Of a stretch of 64,000 bases of DNA, positions 41,925 to 52,143 are shown in pieces. Made by a program: the position numbers and the translations under genes. The notes under the pieces were generated by a model. The model was given only the letters and a program-made list of their open reading frames with translations. It did no database searches and was not told the origin of the DNA. The stretch is from Yamagishiella unicocca (taxonomy: Eukaryota; Chlorophyta; Chlorophyceae; Chlamydomonadales; Volvocaceae): contig BDSL01000026.1 in NCBI GenBank assembly GCA_003116995.1, positions 434,001 to 498,000 on the forward strand, in the 5' to 3' direction. Every line of letters starts with the position of its first letter. The stretch's first letter is position 1.

Positions 41925-44403
41925 GGGGTGGGAGCCGCAGGAGGGAGCGCCACAAGCGGGCCCTACGTCGGTTGCCTCCGCCTCCCTTGACCCCCCTGTC
42001 AGCTTCTGGTTGGGTTCGGTGGCTCATGGCGGTTGCGCTGTTGGCCCCCCCCCCGCCTGACAAAGATGGCGGGTCGGCGGACCCAGATGCGGCATGTTGC
42101 GGAAGCTTCGCCTTCGTGCGTTGGCGCTGTCTGGGAGTGTCACCTCGACGCGCATACACACCGCTCACCCCGGGTGTCGGCAAATGTTTCCCAGTCGGTT
42201 TTTATTTGTCAGTGGTCCACCCACGGGTCCGCTCTCATACACACACACACACCCCCGGTGCGTCGCGTAAACGAGTCCAGCGCCGCGGGTGTTTCGGCGA
42301 AGGCGAACCCACTCGGTGCGAGTGCGCCTGTCTGCCTGGGTTGAAGCAGCGTATCGGAGGGACGCACCGTTGGCCGTTAGCCGTTGGCCGCAAGTGGCTA
42401 GGACGGCAATTCCGGTGGTAGCAGGCCCCCGGGCCGCGCCCGCGTACCCCACGTTGATGCGCGGGATGGCGGGGCTGGGGGGGGTGCGTTTGGTTTGGTT
42501 GCTGCCCAGACCAGCAGCGCATCAAGCCGCGTGCTCGGTTGCGGCCTCACCTCCGGGGCTGGGGGGGCCACACTGTGGGGAGGCAATAGTCCCGCGTGTC
42601 CTCCCGGATGCGATTTGGTAACGGCTCACATGTAGCCTGGCGTCCGGGGTTGGGAGGAGGGCTCGGGAGGAGGGCTCCTCTCTCCTTGCTAGCACCCGAG
42701 ACGTCTTGAGTTCTTGACGGTGCATCAGCATCCCTGGACGTGTGGAGATGTGTGCACGCGATGGGACCGGACCCCGCTGGCCTTGCTCCTGATCGACCGT
42801 GGCTGCGGGGGGGAGGGAGCCGGGCTGGGCGGGTGGGCGCGCCTCGAGCGGGGGGCGCGCGCAACAGCAACGACAACAGCACGAACACGGACCGCGCAGA
42901 GCGCGGGCGCCCTTCCGTTTTGATTTCTTTGTCGACTGCGTGATTGCACCACCCAGTGCGGTGCAGTGCCCTCACTGTTCGCCGCTTGGGGCCCAGCTTT
43001 GGCCTCATCGATGATGGTGGGTGTGTTACACGTGTGCGGCATGGCACGACACGGACCCGGACCTGAGAAGGCCTGGATGGACCCTGCGTGCTGGTGCGGC
43101 CAGCCGGGAAGGCCATAACGAGTAAAAGACCGTAAACCAATGAGGCCTCCTCAAAAAGAGGCTGAAAAAGGTATGTGTTGTGCCTTCGCCATATTGCGGT
43201 AGTACGTTGAAAGCACAACGTCAGACCGCCGCATCAGGTGCGCCCTGCCTGCTTGCCAGCTTGCCGGTCAGTGGCCGAGCTTCCGGCCGGGACTGGCATT
43301 TCTTCGGGGACGGCAGGGCACCTGCCAAAGAGCAAGTGAACGCGTTGAAGCCTGGCTTGGCTTAACGCGGTGCGGAAGACCGCGGTTCTGGTAGTAGCTG
43401 CCGCAAGCGCTGGTGCGCTCCGCCGGAACGACTTGCAAGACGGCATCTTGCTAGCCTCTCGCCCAAGACAATTGTTGGAAAAAAAGGATAGTGGCTTCGC
43501 AGTCCGCATTGCTGCAGTCGTGTCATGCTATGGCACGTCTTGTGCGTGTCCTGCTGGCGTCGGAGCCGACCGGGGTCGCATCACGGTTGCCCAGCCGCGC
43601 TATATCAGATGCAGGCCTCACTGCTTTCCACAGAGCTTATGGCGTAGCGATACAGGGGGTTAACAAAGTAAACACCCGGTCCCAACGCCTAGTTACCTAC
43701 CTATCCGCATCAACAGCCGCATCCGCACAAGTGTCCAATCCTCAGATTGGATGCATTGCAAAGTCTCTAGACTGTCTTCTTAGGGAATCAATTGGCCGCC
43801 AATAAGACAGGTGCTTGGCAACGTTCTTCGACGTCGCGCCCCCTCGGGTTCCCGATAGGCTCCGCTGGGCTCCTGAGCCTTAAGATTGGGTTTGATCCTT
43901 CTGCTTGAGGATATCAAACATTGTAAATTATAACCTAATTCCAGGAGTGGCCAAAGCAGGTGAGTCGGCTCAGGGCGTGTCAGTATCCCTTGGGATATTT
44001 CGTGGCCGGTCGCATTCCTGATTGCTTTTACACGCATCACGATAGATGGATGGCCAGTCGGTTCAACATTTTTTAGCGCGTGTATCAGGATAGCAATTCC
44101 CGTTCATTACTGAAGGCGTATGTGCGTCCTGATGCGTCGCATGCTTGCATCCGCTGCGGTTCCCTCGCTTTCCCGCGCTATCGCGGGACTGTCTCTGACG
44201 ACTGTTGCCAGACGATACGGCCCTCTGAAAGCCTCAAAGCATGCCTTAAATATTTCGAATATTTTCCATCTTTTATTGAACCCGTTGCTGTGCGCGAGCA
44301 GCGATCGCTCGGGTGTCTCGCAGTCCACGGCTGCGGAGTTCCGCCCTGACATGACGGCGGTCAACTTTCCTCGCCTTTGCAGGCCGGGGCTGCATTCCCA
44401 AAA
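41925..44403. other. Region between SNRNP40 and the modular protein gene
   Basis: Holds the SNRNP40 3' UTR (no near TGTAA; the first plus-strand one I found is at 43922-43926) and the upstream part of the next gene. Two related presequence-like open segments begin at ATGs at 43530 and 44132 (see finding). No RNA gene was recognised. Confidence 0.4.
43530..43667 (+). CDS. Possible first exon (targeting presequence) of the modular protein gene
   Basis: The ATG at 43530 opens 46 codons ending at a possible donor AAA|GTAAAC in phase 0, the phase needed by the exon that begins after TTTGCAG at 44382. The peptide starts MARLVRVLLASEPTGVASRL and is rich in Arg, Ala, Leu and Ser with almost no acidic residues, as in a mitochondrial or plastid presequence. 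The donor is not a strong one and the splice is unproven. The alternative is that translation starts at the ATG at 44404 and this is not coding. Confidence 0.3.
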
Positions 44404-47400
44404 ATGTCGACAACGATGCATGAAATGAGGGCGGCCCAAATCCTGGACAGCGGTAATCCGCTGGGTCGCCTCGGGCTGGTGATGGCCGGTGGCCTTGCGT
44501 ACGGATCCCATTTGGCCACCACCGAGCTCCTGAACCTAATTGGAAACCTCGGCAAGCAAGGCCGCGGTGTGACTTATGATGACCTGAAAGGGCTGCTGGA
44601 GCGCCTCACAACGCAGCTTCCCCAGCAACAAACCGCGCCGACCCCGTCATCTCAAAATGCCCTCTGCGACGCCGACGCTGCTGATGATGCCGTTGGTGCC
44701 GCCGCTGGCAATGCGGTGACTGGTCCCACCTTTAATAGCGAGGTTGCGGGCCTAGTGGCAGAGCTGGAGGCCGTAAACGCGATGGACGAGGCCGTCGCCT
44801 ACCTCGCCGCGTCTGGTGTCGCCAACTCTGCCGCATCGAGCGTCGCCAACGTCGCCGCATCGAGTCTCGCCAGCGTCGTTGCAGCAGCCGGCAGGGGGCC
44901 GTACCCCGGCCGTAAGATCATGCTGGGCGTGGGGCTGATCGCTGGACTGGCGACAGCCGTGGGTGGCCAGGTGGGTTTTGCTGCTCGCTGCTGCAAACCG
45001 TCTTGCATACATGATGCGTTTGCTCGTATATTTGTGTGGAGCCTGCCGGCGTGCTGTTTGCTTGCGCTGATCGCGGATGTGCCTTTCGTCTTGGGTGTCT
45101 TCAGGTCTCGAAAGTGAGGAGGAAGGCACGCGCCGGCGAGCTGTCCGCCAGCCAGAGATTTTGGACGCCTGCAGCCACACCTGGTGCACTGCCCCTGGTA
45201 CGTACCGAATGCCGTCAGATCGGGGAACCACCACTCCTCGCAACGCCGCCACTCCCTCGAGAACCTTCCACAGCTCAATTACTTTGGAAGATCATGAGAT
45301 CACCTTTCTCGAAAATAACAGAATGACAGTTGAGCGCAACCGCGCCTTGACACCCGCCCACCTCTCACACATATAACCACAAATACACACAGGCACACAA
45401 CGCTGGCGGCTGCGTCACGCTGGACGCTGACGGCGCCGCCGCGCTTTCGGAAGTTACAGCAGCGCTGCAGGCCCACCGGCCAGCCTACCTGAACGGGCCG
45501 GTCCTGGAGGCGGTGTCGCGAGCCGCTCGCCTGCCGATGCGCTCGTTGCAGCCGCAACCCGAGGACGTCACCCCGGAGGTCCTGCTCGCTGCCATCAGCT
45601 CCGAAACCGACACCCGCGTGGCCTTCGCACTGGGGGGGCTGTACCAGGTGGCCCAGGAGCTGGAGCAGGGGCCCGACGGCGACGCCTGGAGGGCGCACTT
45701 GCAGGTGGCGCAGCCAGCAGTCGCCGTTTCGAATGTCGAGGCGGCCACGCTGTGCGCCTTCTACCTCCAGGTGATCTGTGCGGACGCGAGGGCGCACGTC
45801 GCCGTCGCCGGCGGTGTGTACTGGGAGGCGGTGATGGACCGAGCCCGGCGGGGGAGCGCCAAGCTGGAGTCGCTGCTGCGGCACATCAAGTACGATGCCA
45901 TCGAGGAGGGCAGGCCGAAGGAGCCCCTGGTGGCGCGGCTGGCGGCGGCAATTGCCAGCCTGGAGGTACGTTTGTAAGGGTGGACGTGCGTTACCACGTA
46001 ACGGCGGAAGCGGGCGATTTGCCACAACACATGAAGCACGGCCTCCCTCCTTCGCGCCCTTCCACTTGGCGCCCTCGTTTCGCTTCATACGCCCTCTTCG
46101 ACTCCTATGAATGTGCCTACACGCAGGTACCCGGGCTCCAGGTGCTGCTCAAGGAGATGTCGCGGGATGACTCAGACCTGGGCGCCGCCGCGCCGCCGGC
46201 CGATGCTTCCAAGGCTCAGCTGCTGAGTATGGTAGTGGACACGCTTCGAGCTCGTGCCCTCCGCGCTGAGCAGGTGGGTGCCTCGCTCCCAATACTGTAC
46301 CGACTCCACTCACACGCACGGCGTCAATTGGCTCCTTAGCCCTCCCATAACACTGGCTGCTAACGCTTGCCAAGCTGCTGCTACTGATCGGGGGACTGGC
46401 ACATCGAGCACCCAGTCTACTGGCAAAATATTTGCAGTTCGTGCATCCCCCATCTCGCTGCTCTCCTGCGTTTGCCATTGGGCAGCTTTAGTCGCCCCAG
46501 CTAACTCCGACCCTTCATTCATGGCAGGCGCAGTCAGCCGTGCAGGTCCAGGGCACGGCAATGGAGAGCGTGCAAGGCAGCGGTGCGACCGGCACACGGA
46601 TCCGGGTAAGATAATGCACTTATCATTAGGCACTGGAGTAATTATTGGGCATCGGCACGTTTCTGAATGCCAGGGCATCGCACACCACCCACCCACACCG
46701 TATGTGCGCTATTGATCTCCGTGTCGAGAGGTGTGCTGCCCGAACCGCGCGTCTCTTAACCACCCAACGCAACCACCATCCATGCAGGGTGCGCCTCCCA
46801 CCCTCCCGGGGCGCCGCGCCGCTCCGATGGCGGCGGCCTCGTCCCACCAGCCGCCCTCAGCGTTGGCCTCAACAGCGGCAAACCGGAGGTCCCGGCCCAC
46901 CACACACGGGGTAAGCTCCTGGCAGCGATAGAGCAGCAGCAGCAGCAACAACAGCTTGTTTGCTTGCGAGCTGGTGCCGGCAGCCAACAACACCGGCTGG
47001 GGGACATGGGACTTGTTGTAACGGTTACAGTGGGTTCCAGACCAAGAGGTAGAACTGTTAGTGGAGGCTGTGGGACTGTTAGTGGAGGCTGTGGGACTGT
47101 TAGTGGAGGCTGTGGGACTGTTAGTGGAGGCTGTGGGACTGTTAGTGGAGGCTGTGGGACTGTTAGTGAAGGCACGGCCGTGCCACGGCTAGATCTAGAT
47201 AAGCAATGAGCTAACGGTGTCGCGCCACCGCGTTAGCATAAGCTAACTGTAACCGTTACAACAACAACAACAACAAATAAGCTGAAGCGCAGGTGCTGAA
47301 TGCCGGTGTTAACCTGCGCACCCCCTTTACGGCGTACCCTACATCGTGTACCCTACATCGTTGCATGGCTTGCAGGCGCGGCGCAGTGTGGTTGCGTTCG

Positions 47401-50400
47401 CGAGCTCGCAGCAACACAGCAGCAGCGACGACACAACCGCCAGCAGCACCACCACCGCCGCAACGACAATCGATCTGGCGGCAAGCCGGCTGATGGAGAC
47501 CCTGGCCGCGATGGTGAAGCCCCACAACCGTGAATCGCTCCGCGGGATACGCAGCCGCGTCATGCATTGCCTGGGCCGCCGCCCCGGGATGATGGCGCTG
47601 CACGACCCCCACCAGCCGGACAACCGCGCCGTCGCGGCGGCGCTGAGCTACCTGCCAACAGACCAGCTGCAGCTGATTGCCAGCGAGCTGCTGGAGAAGT
47701 CGGAGCACAAGGAGCAGCTCCTGCGGCAGCTGGGCACTGCCGGTGGGAGCACCGGGGAGGACGTCCTGGTGCAGGAGCGCCAGGCCCTGCTGCTGCTCCT
47801 GCAAGGCTGGTGGGACGAGTACTACAGGCGGGAGCTCATGCAGCACCCCCCGATCCGCGTGCACTACTCCAGGGAGGCTGAGGAGCGGATGTTTTCGCTG
47901 GTGGCGGACGGCGCCAGCGCGCAGCTGGCGGAGGTGATGCGGCGAACGGCCTGGTGGAACGCATCCGGCGAGCAGCTGTTTGCGGAGCTGTGCCACTTCA
48001 TCCCCATGATGAGCCCCGGGCAGCTCGAGGTAGGGTTGGCACCTGGAAGGGCCAGGCAATGGGATCAAGCGATCTTGAAGTGAAGCCCATCTGCATGGGA
48101 TGCCTGCGTGCCCCTGGGCTCTAGCTTCAATTCCGTGCTGGCTGAGCTGCGAGTATGGCATGGTACGAGCCGTCTTGCGGTCCTCTTTTAACTTTTGTCA
48201 TTACTCGCATTTCACCCTTCATCAAGCTCACTACATCCCCACGCGTCACCCCGGTATGGCGACAGGACTATCTGGAGGAATCGTGGCCTGATTCGGCTGC
48301 CCTGGTGCCCAACGCCTCGAGGGAGGAGCTGCTGCTGCTGGTGGCGGTCGACATGTTGAGGGCCCTGGCTGGACCCCATGCGGAGGTATGTACTGTGGCC
48401 AGCTGCGCCGTGACTGCTACTGCCGGGTGCTGGCCAGCTCCTCCCACGCGCCCCCATGTGCTGCTGCCCTACCTGCCGGCCACACCTGAAGCTGTCCGAC
48501 GGACCCAAAAGCAGCAACTTGCAAGCTTGTTGGTGTCACCCGTCTGTCCCCATGGCGTTATGTTTACGTTCCTCCCCTGCTGCCCTCCACGGTCCATACC
48601 TCAGGGGCGGTCTGTTGCTGGCTCAGCGGCCGCTGCCGCAGCTTCCGCCTCTTCCGCCACGGCTGCTACCGCTGCCTCTACCACAGCGCCGTCTGGAGGC
48701 TACCGTAATCAGTACTACCACATGGCGCCGGAGATTGTACGAAGGAGCGCTACTGCTGTTAACACTACAGCGCCGGAGATTGTACGGACGACCACCCCAG
48801 AGGTAGGGCTGCATAACTGTGATACAGTAATGGCTTCCGAATCACTTGGAACAGTCAAGTCCCATTAGAGGGCGTTTAACGCAGCGCTTCTGCACGGCCT
48901 GAATCTGGGCTCGACGGGCATCGCTGCAACTCCTACCTAAGCGTGCCCTGCCCATTGCTGAGGAATTGCACCCTGTGCTTACATTCGGCTATCAGGACGT
49001 GACCCAGGCCGCCGCCGCCGAGCCTACCATCGTCAAGGACACAGCGGACACACCACCAACAACGACGCGGACGGCAGATGCCGGCAGCAGCAGCACCGTG
49101 CTCGTGCCGGATGCCGCCGACCAGCTCATGGCCGCGCTATGCGTGCTGAGCCGCGCGCAGGCCATTGGGGTGCGGCGCCTGGTCCGGGAGATCCTGGGCT
49201 TCAACCCCACCTGCATGGTGGCGCTGCACGACCCCCACCAGCCGAATAACCGCGCCGTCGCCGGGGCGCTGAGCTACCTGCCAGCAGACCAGCTGCAGCT
49301 GATTGCCAGCGAGCTGCTGGAGAAGCCGGAGCATAAGGAGCAGCTCCTGCGGCAGCTCGGCGCTGCCGGTGGGAGCACCGGGGAGGACGTCCTGGTGCAG
49401 GAGCGCCAGGCCCTGCTGCTGCTTCTGCAAGGCTGGTGGGACGAGTACTGCGTGCGGGAGCTCATGCAGCACCCCCCGATCCGCGTGCACTACTCCAGGG
49501 AGGCTGAGGAGCGGATGTTTTTGCTGGTGGCGGACGGCGCCAGCGGGCAGCTGGCGGAGGTGATGCGGCGAACGGCCTGGTGGAACGCGTCCGGCGAGCA
49601 GCTGTTTGCGGAGCTGTGCCACTTCATCCCCAAGATGAGCCCCGGGCAGCTCGAGGTAGGGTTGGGAGGTTCAGGCAGTGGAAGAAAACGGCAGTACAGG
49701 GACCAGGCCGCCTGCAAGGCCGTGCGAATGATGGTCACTTACACGGTCCGGATGGCGGAAACGTGGCAGCCTGCTGATTCCGTTAATGCGCTGGACCGCA
49801 CCGTCAGCTGTCACGCGCGCCAACGACAACGTGCAGCAGCGCCAACTGCATGGACCCGACCCCACGCACCCCGTTTAAGCAGCACTTAAGCACCCCTTTC
49901 AATCGCTGCTGCCCTCAGGAGCTGGCGGCGGCCCTCGCGGCGCTGACTGGCCACCCGCTGGGGTCGAGCGGAGGTGTGCAGCCGATGGAGATGGTGACGG
50001 CCCTGCTGCCTCTGCTGCCCACGCCGATGCCCAAGGTGCGTGTTGCTCAAGGAGGGTAACAAAGGAGAAGGCCCCACGCAAACAACAGGCAGGCACCCAC
50101 ACTCAGAAATCCCATCCGTGTGCGGAGCGTAGACGTGCCTACACGGCGAGGTCGAAGGGAAGCCAACGGCACAGTTGTATAGAAAAGCAGCGCAGGAACG
50201 GGCGATGAGCAAAGCACAAGCGACACACACTAGGACCCACACGTTACCGCTGGCGACTGATGGCGAAATAGACAGACAGCGGTACGGACAGCACGACCGT
50301 AGTGGCGACGTGCACAGCGCGACGCGTAGGCAGGTAAGGCAAGGCAGCGTGCATGCGAGGACAACCGGTGCATGAGGGGCTAGTGTGCGAGGACAGCCAG

Positions 50401-51234
50401 TGCGTGCGTGGTCAGTGCGCGGCCTCAGGGGCAGGTCCCCCAAGGTACGTGTGTGTGTGTGTGTGTGTGTGCGGCCTTCCATGCCCCGTCAGCCCAGTAC
50501 CGTTTCCGCCGCTGCTTTCTTCGGCTGCCTACTCACCAGCCCCACCTCCCTACCTCGCCACCGATGCCCCACAGCTCCCGGCTAAGTCAGTTCGCGTGGT
50601 GGGTGCTGCCACCTCCACGAGCCACGCAAGCACAAAAGGAGACGGCACGGACGACATGCCAGCGGCAGTCACCGCCAACGCCGGGAGCCTTACACCGCCT
50701 CCGCCCACGCGAGGCGATGCAGGAGCGGCCGACCCGGCCACTCGCCACATCCACGACAGTGGGGCCAGCGACAGCGGCAGCTGGGCTTCCGACCTCGGCG
50801 ACCAGTCTGATGCCGTGGCTGAGACCGCCGCCCTCTTCTCCCGGATGCCCAGCGCCCCGGCCCGAGTGTACGACGTCCTCAAGGAACTGCAGAGCCCTGA
50901 TGACAGCACCGGCTGGCGCCAGGACTGCAACCACATGCGGCGCATCTTGCAGGAATTCCAGGATTACTGCAATCCCTCCAGGGTGTTCGAGGCGGACCGA
51001 CTGGCCCCCAACGTGCCGAACGTGGTGCCCGGGCGACGCGGGCGGCGGACCACGAAATATGCCGGATCGGAAGACCCGTCCTCCACGGAGCTCCGGGACT
51101 CGGTGCTCCTGGCGCTGCGCAGCCTGATGGAGTCGAATGCGCTACCGGATGACCTGGAGGGCCTGCGGCAGCACCTGCCCACATTGCACAAGTACGCCGT
51201 CCTGGCCAGCAACCGGCTGCAGGGGGGCCAGTGA
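44404..51234 (+). CDS. Uncharacterised three-module protein with duplicated exon
   Basis: Twelve exons (44404-44970, 45105-45197, 45393-45965, 46127-46273, 46528-46605, 46788-46910, 47376-48029, 48266-48385, 48605-48802, 48996-49655, 49919-50035, 50575-51234) join in frame to 1329 residues. Every intron is phase 0. I do not recognise the family. The N-terminal part has hydrophobic segments (LVMAGGLAYGS and KIMLGVGLIAGLATAVGG). Three helical modules follow: residues about 225-460, 599-785 and 925-1110. Modules 2 and 3 are nearly identical in exons 7 and 10 (start ALHDPHQP, end SPGQLE); module 1 (end IASLE) is strongly diverged. Each module exon is followed by a short exon with ASK/ASREELL-type helices or its equivalent. 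Between modules lie Ala/Thr/Ser-rich linkers. The C-terminal exon carries an acidic and Arg-rich domain (GRRGRRTTKYAG). A GCAG acceptor right upstream of the chosen ATG leaves open an extra 5' exon. Confidence 0.75.
47013..47264. mobile_element. MITE-like element: 19-bp inverted repeats around a minisatellite
   Basis: Ends TTGTTGTAACGGTTACAGT (47013-47031) and its exact reverse complement (47246-47264) enclose 252 bp. Inside are five full and one partial copy of a 21-bp unit. The element is wholly within intron 6 of the modular protein gene. I see no clear target-site duplication and no coding capacity, so a transposon origin is only suggested. Confidence 0.45.
47055..47173 (+). repeat. 21-bp minisatellite
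   Basis: Unit CTGTTAGTGGAGGCTGTGGG plus one A, starting at 47055, 47076, 47097, 47118, 47139 and 47160; the last is partial. Copies are identical except at the end. Confidence 0.95.
47589..48029 (+). repeat. Duplicated exon segment, copy 1
   Basis: 441 bases of exon 7 of the modular protein gene align without gaps to 49215-49655. I counted 18 mismatches by eye, about 96% identity. The first ten intron bases (GTAGGGTTGG) are also shared. Confidence 0.95.
49215..49655 (+). repeat. Duplicated exon segment, copy 2
   Basis: Second copy of the 441-base segment, in exon 10. Homology fades upstream and stops about ten bases into the following intron. Confidence 0.95.
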
Positions 51235-51526
51235 GCGAGGTGGGGCGCGGCTGTGGCCTGTAGATGCCGGCGTGCGTCGGTAGGGGTTAGTTTGCTCCAG
51301 GGGCCCCGTAGTAGCCGCGTTGCCTGCGATGGTTGCCTTGAGAGAACGACGGTGGCTGCGTCGATGGTGGTGGACGTGTTAAGAGGCGAGTGCGATGGTG
51401 GGCGCTGCGGCGCTACGGGCAGGGCGGGTGGTTGATGGTTGCTGCTGAAACGCAGCTATGCATGGGCGGTTCGGCAATCCCAGTGGAGTGAGGCTGGCGA
51501 GATCGAAATAGGCATTTACCGGACAA

Positions 51527-51531
51527 TTACA
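51527..51531 (-). terminator. TGTAA polyadenylation signal of the coiled-coil gene
   Basis: TTACA on the plus strand, about 610 bases after the coiled-coil stop at 52144. It lies to the left of the opposing plus-strand signal at 51608, so the two transcripts should overlap. Confidence 0.5.
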
Positions 51532-51607
51532 TTGCAACAAGGCTCCTCCAAAAGGTGCGTTGGTGGATAGGAATAAAGTCAATCTGGTGCTACGGTGGGA
51601 GTCCGGA

Positions 51608-51612
51608 TGTAA
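51608..51612 (+). terminator. TGTAA polyadenylation signal of the modular protein gene
   Basis: The first plus-strand TGTAA after the stop at 51232-51234, about 375 bases downstream. Confidence 0.55.
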
Positions 51613-52143
51613 GGTTGCGAGGAGTCTCATCGCTTTCACCCTCGGCCCGTTAAACTAGTCGCGATAAGACACGATTCCACACACTCCTTGGAGGGTGGAC
51701 ATGTCGCTTCGGCGAGCCCCCTTCGTACGGCGAAACTGGACCACTAGCGGTACGACGCGAATCAACTCCTGGCCCCTGCAGTCACGGCTGAGATGCCGTT
51801 TCCGCTCCAAACCGCCTTCACAAAAATGGGAGATGATGCCCAATAAGCCGTACCAGCCGGCAATATCAATATTGCCACGCTCATTGCGAGCGCCTCTGGA
51901 GGCAATGCAACCCCCACCGCCCCCTTCAGACAACAACCATAAATCTCAGACGCCAGGAAAGCCCGCCCCATGCTACCGGCTGTGCCTTCGCCTAGGCAGC
52001 GCAGCGCAGCCCTGGGCAAAGTAAGGCATCACCCAGCGTGGCGTCCCGACGGCAAGCTGACCGCGACAACACTTCATCCTGCCAGGCATTCTACCCGTCG
52101 TGGTGGCAGTGCCAGCTCACACCAGCCCACACCACACCGGTCA

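Larger units (their letters stand above)
51235..52143. other. Convergent 3' region of the modular protein and coiled-coil genes
   Basis: Contains the two 3' UTRs. ORFs in this stretch on the minus strand, including one with a hydrophobic segment (51762-52019), lie downstream of the coiled-coil stop and lack supporting features. Confidence 0.5.

Noticed and set aside
51762..52019. Minus-strand ORF with a hydrophobic segment
   Set aside because: It lies in the 3' UTR of the coiled-coil gene, has no start-context or splice support and no recognised relative.
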